DNA of 64,000 nt from Martensiomyces pterosporus (lineage: Eukaryota; Kickxellomycota; Kickxellomycetes; Kickxellales; Kickxellaceae): the NCBI GenBank assembly GCA_025201845.1, contig MU603942.1, forward strand, positions 1 to 64,000, written 5' to 3'. Below are positions 51,715 through 62,750 of the stretch, piece by piece. Positions within the stretch are counted from its first letter, which is position 1. Every line of letters starts with the position of its first letter. Below the pieces are notes generated by a model, which was not told the DNA's origin, searched no databases, and saw only the letters and a list, made by a program, of their open reading frames with translations. The translations under genes and the position numbers were made by a program.

Positions 51715-54057
51715 TTAAAGGCTAGCGCCAAAGGCAACAGAGATTGCAGCAAGCAGAGCACCAATGCCCCACGAGTACAGTGCATTCATAGAGGTAGCAC
51801 GGCTGGCAGTGGGGACGTAAGCCGAGGGCGTGCCCATTGAGTAGACGGAGCTCGCCTCTTCAGCTGTGTGCTTATCGACGCACACAACGGCATCGCTCTT
51901 CATGCGGCACACGTTGCCTCCATCGCAAGTCAGATTCGTCCACAGCTTGTTCGAGCAGACCTGGTAGAGGGTCTGGTTGCCAAGAACGCACCTGGTGGCC
52001 TTGTCCTTGTCGCATGGCAGCTCGGGCACGTCCTTGATGGACTCGTTGGGGTCATGGCAGATGGCCTTTCCTTTCTTCATTCCGCAGACGTTGCCCTTGT
52101 CGCATGTGGAGTTGGTCCAGAACTTATCGACGCACACCTGGAAGATCGATTTGTCGTCGCTGACACACTGCGTCTCCTTGTCGTTCTTGCAAGGAAGCTG
52201 GGGTGCCTCGGCGGTGGCCTTGTCGACGCAGAGGGCCTTGCCGTTGCGGAACAGGCAGTGGTTGTTGTTGGCACAGGTGGAGTTGGTCCAGTAGTGGTCA
52301 GTGCAGACCTGGTAGATCTTCTTGTTATCGGGAGCGCACTGGGTGGCCTTCTCGATCTTGCAGGGCTGCTGAGGAGCGTCGGCAGTGGCCTTGTCGAGGC
52401 ACTTGGCCTTGTTGTTGCGCACAACGCAAACGTTGTCTCCATCGCACTTCATGCTCGTCCACTTGTGGTCGACGCAGGTGTAGAACTTGGACTTGTGGGA
52501 CGAGTCGCACATGGTGGCATTCAGAGTGTCGCAGGGGGCGAGAGACTCTTGGGCGTCGTCCTGGCCATCGTCAGAGGGCGTGGGGGAGTTGGGGTCCATG
52601 CACACGGCGTTGTTCTTGACAACACGGCACTCGTTTCCGTCGGCGCAGCTGAGAGATGCCCACTTGTTGTTTGTGCACGTGTAGAAGCTGTTCTTGTTCT
52701 TATCGTCGCACATCGTGGCGTTGTTCTTGTCGCAAGGGATGTTAGGCTCAGGCTTGGTGGTCTCCAGAGGCTTGTTAGGATCGTGGCACACAACCTTGTT
52801 TTCGTCAGCCTGGCCGCAGACGGTGTTCCCGTCGCATGTCGAGAGCTGCCAGCCATCCTTGGTGCACGAGTAGTATTTGTTCTTGCCATCCGNNNNNNNN
52901 NNNNNNNNNNNNNNNNNNNNNNNNNNNNNNNNNNNNNNNNNNNNNNNNNNNNNNNNNNNNNNNNNNNNNNNNNNNNNNNNNNNNNNNNNNNNNNNNNNNN
53001 NNNNNNNNNNNNNNNNNNNNNNNNNNNNNNNNNNNNNNNNNNNNNNNNNNNNNNNNNNNNNNNNNNNNNNNNNNNNNNNNNNNNNNNNNNNNNNNNNNNN
53101 NNNNNNNNNNNNNNNNNNNNNNNNNNNNNNNNNNNNNNNNNNNNNNNNNNNNNNNNNNNNNNNNNNNNNNNNNNNNNNNNNNNNNNNNNNNNNNNNNNNN
53201 NNNNNNNNNNNNNNNNNNNNNNNNNNNNNNNNNNNNNNNNNNNNNNNNNNNNNNNNNNNNNNNNNNNNNNNNNNNNNNNNNNNNNNNNNNNNNNNNNNNN
53301 NNNNNNNNNNNNNNNNNNNNNNNNNNNNNNNNNNNNNNNNNNNNNNNNNNNNNNNNNNNNNNNNNNNNNNTTGTTTTCGCCGGTCTGACCGCAGATGCTG
53401 TTCCCGTCGCAGGTCATCAGTTGCCACTTGCCCCCGGCGCACGACCAGAACTTGTTTTGGCCATCGGAGGCGCACTTCGAGTCGCCCTCGTTTGAGCAGG
53501 GCTGGGCGTTGTTGTCGCTGGGCTGGGTAGGAGTGCCCGTGGTAGCAGCAGGCGCATTATCGCTGCTGCTGGCAGAGGTCGTGGCAGCAGCCGTTGCGGC
53601 AGCTGGGGATGAGGAAGCAGCAGCAGAGGTGCTAGGTGATGTTGTGGCCTGTGCATCCGAGGGAGAGGCGGGGGGTGCTGTGTCGGGAGCAGCTGCTGGA
53701 GCGGCGGCGGGAGTCGCCGAGTCGCCGGCAGTGACAGCAGGAACAGAAGCGCCCTGAGCTACGAGGAATGAAATAACAATAATGTTTATAATAGTGCCCA
53801 GGTATGCTTGAGTTTAGGCGTATATATTGCTTATGCCGCTATTCAGAGATGCGCATTTTTTCTCCATTTTTCCGGGATATTGTTATCTGCACTGCATTTT
53901 CGTGTTTTCTGCCTGAGCGATGTGGATGACCATATCAAATGGGAATATAAAGCAATATGCTGCAGGATGCCTGTATGCTACTATACTTACGCTGATCGGT
54001 GAGCTGAGCAACAGACAGCGTTGCCAGCAGAAGCGAAACGACAACAGAGGTCTTCAT
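51715..54057 (-). CDS. Secreted Cys-rich repeat protein, CBM19-like, with assembly gap
   Basis: Two exons: 53991-54057 encodes the signal peptide (MKTSVVVSLLLATLSVAQ); a 232-nt GT-AG intron follows, then 51715-53758. After an Ala/Ser/Thr/Pro-rich stalk come tandem units of about 50-65 residues with the pattern C-x7-C-x9/11-C-x9-C-x5-C-x7/8-C and a central Trp (for example VCTDHYWTNSTC). At least seven are visible, one before and six after the gap. The pattern recalls CBM19 chitin-binding modules. The C-terminus is hydrophobic (IGALLAAISVAFGASL) after a Ser-rich stretch, suggesting a GPI anchor. The frames on the two sides of the N run disagree for its stated length, so the gap size is unreliable or hides a frameshift. 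Confidence 0.72.
52893..53370. other. Assembly gap (478 N)
   Basis: Unknown bases inside the Cys-rich repeat gene, likely because near-identical repeat units collapsed. The number of missing repeat units cannot be told. Confidence 0.99.
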
Positions 54058-56604
54058 TGGTGGCAAGGCAGGTGCTTTTTTAACAAGTGTAGAAAAGCCA
54101 CAGGCTAGCCAGATAAGTTAGGTAAAAGGGGACAGTAGTGAGATTATAGGAAGAGATGGGTAGAGAGAGAAATGGAGAGGCAAGACATCTAGCAGAGGAG
54201 AGAAGGCGAAGAGAGCAACGACGCTGAAAGCAGCCAGGGCAGGAGAATATGGAGTAGGAGATACAACGAGGCACTGTTTGTGTGTTGTTGGGCTGGGACA
54301 CAGGTCTGAAAAGTTTGCCCTTGTTCTTTTGTTCCTTTCGAGTAAGAACTCAGCCCAAAATGCGTGTGTGAATGAGGCTTATTCTTGGTGGTGGGCTTTG
54401 GGCGTGTGTGCTACACAGCTCGCACAGCTCGCACAGCACAGCCTCCCTTTTCTCCCCGGTTTGCTCTCCTTATCAGCCTAAGAATAGGCACAAACAGCGT
54501 GGCACGCAAGGGGTTACACGAAATGGCTTGTGTGCGGTGGGGATACGGAAGAGCAGGCTCTCACACATACACCACTGCACAGCCGCTGCTTGTCTGTGCA
54601 AATGGCGGCCAGGCTCAGTGCGCTGCTGCTATGCGTGTGATTGTGCCAGTGAAAATATCGTGATGGCTGAAAACGAGCTGGGTGGTAGGAGGAAGCAGTT
54701 AGGAGAGCAGCAGGCTGAGCTTGGCTTGCAGGCTCCGGGAAAAGGGGATGCAGAGAACCGACCAGCAGCTCATAAGAGGCAACAATGATATTGGGATACT
54801 GGAGAGCTTCCTTGAAGCAAGTAGGAAAGTCCAACAAAAGCAGTATTATGCATGCAAGGGTGCACCAGATCATCAGGGGAAAGAAGGGACATGGCACTGG
54901 CTTCTTTCTTTTTCATCAACCTCCCTGCCACCTGAGCCTGGGTTTCTGTTTTAGGGTGGTTGTTCACAGCGTAAAACCTGTGAGACACCCAGCATATGGC
55001 AGGCATCTACACATGCGGATAGGGTTTATATCGTGGAGGTGTGCAGTGGGGGGTGTGTAGGAGGGGGCAGGAGTCTGGCGTGGTTCTCTCATCCTTGCAG
55101 CTGCGTGTCTTGCACTGACATTGTTATCATTGCACGATCTTGAAGGCAGCGGTTGAAATCAGGCACCTGCCCGTGCAGCTTGCCCCTTCTCCCTTGCTCT
55201 TGTTTGTCTGAACAGTACTGAATGTGAACGTGCATGTGTGCGGACAAGGAAATAGGCATATGCTAGTGAGAAGAAGGCTTTCCCCTCCACTGAAGGGCGC
55301 TGACTCCTCTCTCCCTCTGTTCGCCCGCACACATGCTCGCATGCATGTTTACTGCAGCTAGACCATCTATTTCTTCTATGCTTTCCGTGCAGGCTCATTA
55401 TTATACCATTTGTGTGCGATATTACACCAGATAGGCAGAGCTCATTGTGTGCGTCGACCGAATACCGAGAACAATTACTCTCTAATATCCGCCCTTTCGC
55501 TGATATGGCTTGCTCAGGCACACTCACGCGCACAGGTGCTGCGTTTCTACGCTTTACTTGCTGCATGGTGCCCAGGCGCAAGAAAGACACGAGAAGTGCT
55601 TATCGATGACTAAATCAGGCCCCGCAAGCTGCTACCGCACAGCCAATATGACGCTTTCTCTACGAGCGCGATACATGCAACTCAGAGTGGCTGTTCGGCA
55701 TGCATTTCGCCTCTGCCGGAGCCCTTATGCCTACTCGCACTTTGTTTTTCTTGCTTGGCGGATTGGCTTTCTGCCACAAGTCCACGTGGCCAGCATAAAA
55801 GTCACCTGGCATTGTTCTGCAGCCAAGGCTGGAATGGCTGCAGAAGTGCGAATCCGATGAGGGCTTGGAGTTAGAAAGCAAATGGTCAATGTATGCTGGC
55901 AAACTGCTATTCTTATTCCCTCTGTTATATTTTCGCGTTAGGCGTGCACGGCGCCCTCATTGATAGTGTAGATCGCAATAATGCACACTCCGTCCTGTTG
56001 TCCGTCAGGTGTTTTGGGCGCTGGGCAAAAGAAAAAAGAAGACGGAGGATTGCTGCTACTGAGCTTTGATGATGGCCACTGGTTGCGTCCACGGGGTACA
56101 CGCCTTTTTCCCTCTTGGGCGTCTGGCTCGTTTGTTAATTTTGGCTCTGCAGAGTGGTGGTGCGCTTAGACCCAAACATAGGAGGCTGTCGGATTGAGGC
56201 ACACCATGAGCGGCGACTATGAGCACATGCGGCTGAATGTGTGGCAAGAAACGCTGAGAGATTCAGCGTGCGAAGGCGAAGAAGCAGGGCATCAGTGCTG
56301 GCAAAAAAAAAAAAAAAAGCAGCAAAAGCTAACTCCTCTCAGTCATGGAGCGAGTGTGGGAATCGCCATAGTGCCTTGCAGCCCCATGCGGTCATGGCTC
56401 AGAAGCGACCTGGAATGACGACGATAATAACAACAATATGCTTTGTGCGTGCGTGAGGCTCTTATTTGTTTTTGCCAGCAAAACAAAGCACAAAAGGCCG
56501 GGTGGGCAAGCGCGTGTGCTTCGGCTGGATCGCCCATTGGACAAAACGCACGCACGGGTGAGAGCTGCAGCAGGCCGACAGAGCTCTGCTTCCCCTGACG
56601 CAAC

Positions 56605-56637
56605 AGAGGCAGGAGAGGCAGGAGAGGCAGGAGAGGC
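56605..56637. repeat. 9-bp tandem repeat (AGAGGCAGG)n
   Basis: Three consecutive units plus a partial fourth, lying in the gene-poor stretch. Confidence 0.75.
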
Positions 56638-57595
56638 ATTGCCCGCCCCCTTCATGCGTGCACACAGTGGGCAGTGAGGAGGGCAGTGAGTGTGAGCGTG
56701 GGTGTCAGGCCATGGCACGCGCACGGGTTGGAAGCATGTGGATGTGGATGTAAACTACTAGCTGGCTGGCTGGATGGCCGGCCGACCAGCCATGTGCTCC
56801 TTGCGTACCGATAACCGGCGCTTTGCCTTTTGCTTGTCGCAGCCCAATAGTGCTAGTTTGTGCAGAGGGGATCAGGCCGGCCGCCCAGCTCCCATCACAC
56901 CACACAGAGCATGCCCCGTGTCTGCGTGGCCAGGAGCTGGCAGGGGGCGGAGCAGCGGCGACGGAAAACCAAATTTATTGTTTACGTAAGAGCCATTATT
57001 AGGCTTTTGAGCGCGTGTTTGCAGCCCTTGCCTCAGTGCGGGCTGTTTGCTGGCGTCGCCAGCCTCCAGGGCAGCCGGTGGGAAAAGCGCTGGCTGATGA
57101 CTTGGTAACCATGGCTCCCCGAGCCAGAAGCAGCCAGCCCCGAGCAGCGCTGCGCAGCGTGGAAAACAAAGGAAGCTCCTGGCAGCGGCGGCCTTTGGCT
57201 GGCTTGCATAACCGATTAGTCAACCGCATCGGGTGAGTCCTGTAGGATCCCGGCGATTACTCACGCACTGCGGCTCTTGTGTGCCATTAGGCGGCCGCTG
57301 CGATCGGGGGAGCAAAAATAGGGGGAAGAATGACTCGTATTGCGATATCGATTGCGCACGTCGGAAACCAGGCAGCGCTCCCAGTGGCCCGGAGACGCCA
57401 GCAGAGAGAAGCGCGCTATAGGCGATTTTAGCCATCGAGCACGAAACGCTTGCAGGGGAAGCAGGCCACCCGCAATTGGGCGCCTGCGTTCCCTTATGCG
57501 TGCGTGTGTGTCATTAGCAGGCAAAAAGCAGCAAAGGTGACCCACACCTCGCAACCACTCCTCAGTCATATCGCCATCATCGTGGGCAGCCGCGG

Positions 57596-57864
57596 CCAAT
57601 GGGAGCGCCCGAGTCCCACAAAGGCGCCATTGGGGGGCATGGCGGGGGGACGCAGGAGGCCCGGGTCCCCACCCCCCTCTGGCGCAATGGCGATTCCACC
57701 ATTTTCTCGCTCCCTCGGCTTGGGAGCGAGGCCATTGGGCAGGAGTGGATGGCGGGGGCTGTAGCAGGGCGTCGTGTGTGAGTGGGAGTGAATGCAAGAG
57801 AGAGGAGCAGTAAAAACAAGGCGGGTGGAGAGAATTACAGGGTTTGCATATAAAAGAAAATTGG
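57596..57864 (+). promoter_or_regulatory. CCAAT-box cluster and TATA upstream of the Ecl1-like gene
   Basis: CCAAT at 57596-57600 and ATTGG at 57629-57633, 57734-57738 and 57860-57864 surround TATAAAAG at 57849-57856, about 310 bases before the ATG at 58167. CCAAT motifs are bound by the HAP/NF-Y complex in fungi, so control by respiratory or iron status is possible. That link is inference. Confidence 0.35.
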
Positions 57865-58166
57865 TCCGGGCCATGTCTTCTTTCCCGTTCTAACCAAACT
57901 CACACACAGCTTTTCTCCACCCTTTCCTCTATTGGCTTTTCTTGCCTGCCTGCTTTCCCGCTTGCGCTCACCAGTAACAGGGCTAGCATTCCATTTTCCT
58001 CTACTGTTTCCGCGTTTCAAGACGATTCAATCCACGCACCTTTAGGAAGACCACCCCTCCTCTCCAGCCTTGAAACAAGAAGCAGACTCCCTGTTGTCTT
58101 TTCTGCACCCTGTACCATCAGCCTCGCTCGTTGACCTCCACACACGCAAAAGACACGCACATCAAA

Positions 58167-58568
58167 ATGGATACTAACTGGTGCACATTCTGCGGACAGC
58201 ACATTGACGGCTCCGACGACGCCTTGTACTGCAGCGAGACCTGCCGCCACAGCGACGGAAACACGTCCGCTCCCACCACGCCCTCGCCATCCGAGTACTT
58301 CTCGCTGGCATCGCCCCGTGCGTCGCCCGTCAGCTCGCCCACCTGGTCGCCCCAGGGCCTGTTCCGCGACCGCTCGCCCTCGCTCACACCCATGACGCCA
58401 GTCGACCTCTCGTCGAGGCTCCCCTGCCACACGCCGGCGTACTCGTCCTCCAGGTCGTCGGTCGTTTACCAGTCGCCCCTCCTGGGTCCGAGCGCCCTTG
58501 ATGCCAATGCCTCGGCCCGTGGCCGCGCTACATCGCTGCCATCGACGCATCAGCTCTCGGCCATGTAG
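58167..58568 (+). CDS. Ecl1-like small zinc-binding protein (life-span regulator family)
   Basis: 133 aa. The N-terminus is MDTNWCTFCGQHIDG, followed by DDALYCSETCRHSD: a CX2C pair (Cys6/Cys9) and a CX3C pair (Cys22/Cys26), the pattern of fungal Ecl1-type proteins, which extend chronological life span and respond to zinc and sulphur starvation in fission yeast. The remainder is Ser/Pro-rich and disordered with many S/T-P sites. I chose the ATG at 58167 (atcaaaATG) because it places the Cys motif right at the N-terminus, as in the family. It is isolated by long non-coding flanks on both sides. Confidence 0.75.
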   Translation: MDTNWCTFCGQHIDGSDDALYCSETCRHSDGNTSAPTTPSPSEYFSLASPRASPVSSPTWSPQGLFRDRSPSLTPMTPVDLSSRLPCHTPAYSSSRSSVVYQSPLLGPSALDANASARGRATSLPSTHQLSAM

Positions 58569-61500
58569 AGACATGCTCTCTGCATCCAAAAATGAAGACA
58601 ACTCCTGTTCATGCCACCTCATAGCACAAACCGCAAACAACCAAACCTTATTATTATTCCTCTGCGCCTCCTATTGCTCTCAACCCCCTTGTTCTTTTAT
58701 AATTCTCCTCTCTTGGTGCTCACCAAGCACTCCTGACGTCTTTACTTTTTTTGCATTACTATTCCCCTAGCTTGTAGATAAAAACCCTATAAAAAAGCGT
58801 ACACACCATCATGGAACGCATTATCATCAATGCCCTTGCAACGATTACAGAACTTGTGATGTGCGCGTCCCTCAGAAAGAGGGGGCAGCACATGTCGTCT
58901 GCGCATTGCCGCGTACAAATCCTACATGCTGGATGCACATTTGACTTTATTTTCCTGGGCTGGCACATAAACAGGTATAACCCAAGAAAACGGAATGTGC
59001 TCAAGAGAGAAGGGCGATTGACGTCTTGCTTTTACATGGCAGGGTCACTTGATTTGGTGCATAAATAAAAGCCCATCCATATATTTCGCCCACCCAAAAT
59101 AAGCAGTGGGCGTACGCTGTGTGTATATCGCCACTTCCATTGTCCCTCTTTCTCTGTCTTGTCTGAGAGTAGAATGGGAGGGTAGGGCGACATGTCCGTG
59201 CATATATTAGCATGCACCTGGTTGCCTTGTCTCGCTTCTCCTCCTTGTTAACAGCCATTTGCGCCTTTTCCGGTGTTATTGCCATCTGGTGCTGCTGCTG
59301 CTCCTGTTCGGGTAGAACAAAGCAGGAGCGCAATGTTATGATGTGTGTGAATCAAAAGTCTGTGCGAGAAAGAGGAGCTACCCAGAATGGAACCAGTAAA
59401 GACGGCAAGCAGCGCGTTCATCAGTCACCCACCCATTCGCACAAAGTGCCGTTCAGCAGCAGTGCTCCCTTTTGCCCGCTTGTTGTTTTTCGGCCACAAT
59501 TGGTGCTTTGTGCGCTTTGCCGGCTGCCTGGCTGACTTCTTATTCACACGGCCCTTTCAGCTGCACTGAGAGACTTGCCAGCTCATTTTTGCAAGAGAAA
59601 CTGCACTCCGCCAACCGCGCCTGCCCCCAGCCAAGTCTTCCGGCCGGCTGCATCCTTTGTCCTCCGGCGGCCGCCGTAGCGCGCACCTACTGGTATGATG
59701 CGCTCGAAGAGTCTCGACCTCTTTGCAAAATCACATTAATACCCAACGCCCGCTGTGCCCCCAATCCCAACCGCACAGCTGCCCATACATTGCCGCTCCT
59801 TTGGGGGATGGGGGCAAAGGCTGCGGCGGTGGTGGCGATGGCAGTGCTGGGGAGTGCTGGGCGTAACCCAACAAACAACAGCTGCCGGTTTACTGTTGCC
59901 CACCTAGCATACCGCCATTAGATGCCCATTTGCCTGCCAGCTGAATCGGCGTCTGATGTTGGAATCCTGGAAACATGGGCGTCCCTGGAGAAGGAAGTGC
60001 AACCCCCGGCCGCAAACGTGGCCTCGACACTCCGCGCACAAAGGAAGCGTGCGTTTGCTTTGCATCCATGCCAAAGCCCATTGGGTGCTTGCACAATGGC
60101 GTCTAAAAGCACCCCTTCTTTCCCATTCAAAGGGGTAAATTGTGGATTTGTTTTGGGCTGTGACATTGTCAAGGGGAAACTTATGTGGAAAGCACAGGGT
60201 GGTAATGCGTATTCTGTCAATAAACTCACATGAGGGTGGCACCATTCGTCTGCTGTGTTGTCCTTGCTTTTTCAAGCCAACACGGCGAGCAGCCGACGGT
60301 GGATGCGATTACATAAGTGTGTTTGCTCTTCGCGCACTCGATGCGCAAACAGCAAGCGCATGCACATTGGCGTATTACTCGTTTATTGCCTGCAGACATC
60401 TTTTCTTAGCACGCCGCTACCCCCATTGCAAGCATGCGTGTGTTGCGAGACTGCAATAATCCCCGGCTGGGCAACACACACAAACGCACATATAAGCAAT
60501 TTGCGGAAAGGCTGAGTGCCGACAATGGCACGCAAAATGCGAAAATCCGTGCACTGCATATGAGATGCTGCCGCTCATCCGCCTTCTCTCTTTTGGCAGA
60601 GAGGGATCTCTTTTCTAAGGCTACTGGTGCGGCTGTGAACTTGAGTGCGCCACTCGTTCCTCAGGGCTATTGTATTATCCTTTGAGTAGGCACAAACAAG
60701 TGCCTGTAATAAACAGCGCAATGACCGAAGCGCACAAAGCGCACATCCATTTGCTCTCCGAAAGCAGCAAGCTGCATATCCAGGGCAAATCTGATTTGAT
60801 CGTAGGACACCAATCAGCGTATGGAATTAAACAGCACTGCTTCGGCGCTGCAGGAAAACACGCTGTGGGTGTCCTCCGCCCAGAGCATATGCTGGCAAAG
60901 GGCGCATGCGGCAGGCAAGCATGCAATGAGGGCTGGAAAAAATAGCATGCGCGCCTGAGCATATCGCTGTTACTCTCTCTTTCAATCAATTTATACTCAA
61001 AGGTACGTTAAATCGACAATGTGTCGGGTAGAGGAGTTTGTGGCGTGCGACGGATACACACGGCGAGGGAGGCCAAACAACGGATGCGAGACGGATGGAT
61101 GGGCTGATGGATGCGACAATGGAGACGCAGCGACAGCAGCAGCAGCCAACAGACAGCAATGGATGCGAATCCGCTTTCTGCGTCGCGACAGGTGGTGGCG
61201 ATCTCCAGGACGGGAGAGCAAATTCAAATAGCCACCACTGCAATTTACTACCTGGAATTTGGGCGAGGTTTTCGCTTGGTGCTAGCGAGCTGCTCGGAAG
61301 CGCACGTAGCGTGAGCCTTGCCTTTGGAAACAACGAGGAATCAGCTTCGATTGGGGCTGCGCGTGTGCACAGAGATGGCCTGTTCGTGTGCTCGTCGAGT
61401 GCACTGTCTGCTGGGAGTTACTTTGGAGCGCGCTGCCCTCGAATTGCAAGATTGGCATCGGTGCGCACGAGCAAGGGATGGACTGGTGGCGGAAAGTCCT

Positions 61501-61711
61501 TTTTGACTCAGCGGAGGCAGTTCTCTCTCGGCCGTGCTTGGTTTAGATCCAGGGGCCGGCCAGCACGAGCGCAGCGGTGTTTTGGCTCCTCTCTGTGTTG
61601 TCCTGTCGAACGACAACTACCCCGCCTGTGCACATGACTGCCGCTGAAGCATTGAAACTAACCAGCACCTCGCTTCTTGATGTATCTGCCGTTGTAGTAG
61701 TAATTGACAAA
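58569..61711. other. Gene-poor stretch, 3.1 kb, upstream of uL16
   Basis: No supported gene. The longest frame (61038-61637) has an unremarkable composition and no domain. Part of this must be the promoter and leader of the highly expressed uL16 gene. No RNA gene was recognised. Confidence 0.5.
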
Positions 61712-62359
61712 ATGGGTCGTCGTCCTGCTCGCTGCTACCGCTACTGCAAGAACAAGCCTTACCCCAAGTCGCGTTTCTGCCGTGGTGTCCCCGACCCTAA
61801 GATCCGCATTTTCGATCTCGGTCGCAAGAAGGCTAGCGTCGATGATTTCCCTCTGTGCGTTCACCTGACCTCGGACGAGTACCAGCAGATCTCCAGCGAG
61901 GCTCTTGAGGCTGCCCGTATCAACGCCAACAAGTACATCACCAAGGTCTCCGGTAAGGACTCGTTCCATCTCCGTGTCCGCGTGCACCCCTTCCACGTCC
62001 TCCGCATCAACAAGATGCTTTCGTGCGCCGGTGCTGATCGTCTTCAGACCGGTATGCGTGGTGCCTACGGTAAGCCCTACGGTACCGCTGCCCGCGTTAA
62101 CATTGGCCAGGTCCTGATGTCCGTCCGTACCAAGGACTCCAACAAGGCTGTTGTCATTGAGGCTCTCCGCCGCTGCAAGTACAAGTTCCCCGGCCGCCAG
62201 AAGATCATCATCTCGAAGAAGTGGGGATTCACCAAGCTTACCCGCGCCGAGTACATTGAGGCTCGCAGCAACAACCTCGTCAAGCCCGACGGCTGCTACG
62301 TCAAGTACCTCAACACCCGCGGTCCCCTCGAGGCTCACTTCAAGCACCTCTCTGCCTAA
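61712..62359 (+). CDS. RPL10: 60S ribosomal protein uL16 (L10)
   Basis: 215 aa, full length. Sits near the peptidyl-transferase centre; its loading is one of the last steps of 60S maturation and is linked to Lsg1 and Nmd3, so it is a functional partner of the LSG1 gene in this window. Start [20 protein letters not shown], then [17 protein letters not shown], and the loop [19 protein letters not shown] are diagnostic. The upstream frame to 61577 is leader. Codon use differs from neighbouring genes: Arg is almost only CGT/CGC and Ala/Gly/Pro favour T- or C-ending codons, as expected for very high expression. Confidence 0.97.
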   Translation: MGRRPARCYRYCKNKPYPKSRFCRGVPDPKIRIFDLGRKKASVDDFPLCVHLTSDEYQQISSEALEAARINANKYITKVSGKDSFHLRVRVHPFHVLRINKMLSCAGADRLQTGMRGAYGKPYGTAARVNIGQVLMSVRTKDSNKAVVIEALRRCKYKFPGRQKIIISKKWGFTKLTRAEYIEARSNNLVKPDGCYVKYLNTRGPLEAHFKHLSA

Positions 62360-62750
62360 GTATAATCATATATTTCTTTTTCACGCGTTTCCCTGCTTTT
62401 ATTTGGTTCGCTCTGAGTATAAAGTGGGAATGGGTGGAGGCTTCTTTGTGCCGGAATATATTTTTATATCAATGTCCATGCAAACATCGCACGCACGCCG
62501 CCATGTATCGGACTGCATTTGCTGCTGGACATGTAGAGCACTGCTGCGCCTCCAGCGAGCGTTTGGTAGGGACGAATGTGTATTGATGTATGTATGTATG
62601 TAGGAGAAAGAGGTGGGGATAAGAGCATGTAAACACAGAAGATATGGAGACAAAGAGGTGGGGGGAGGATGTGGAGCAGTTCATATGGGCACAGACCGCA
62701 ACCAGGGCAAGGGGGAGGCCATAGCGAGGTCCCAGCACACCTCATTTTGT
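62360..62750. other. Short convergent intergenic region, 391 bases
   Basis: Contains a TGTA tetranucleotide run at about 62587-62601 and purine-rich sequence. No gene. Confidence 0.55.

Larger units (their letters stand above)
54058..58166. other. Gene-poor stretch, 4.1 kb
   Basis: No gene is supported. Many short frames exist on both strands without domains or matching splice sites. Landmarks are a 16-A run at 56303-56318, a 9-bp tandem repeat at about 56605-56637, and a CCAAT/TATA cluster near the Ecl1-like gene. It may hold non-coding transcripts or a large regulatory region; nothing in the sequence decides this. Confidence 0.5.

Noticed and set aside
61038..61637. 199-codon frame upstream of uL16
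   Set aside because: Low-complexity and Arg/Ser/Gly-rich without a domain; more likely promoter or leader of uL16.
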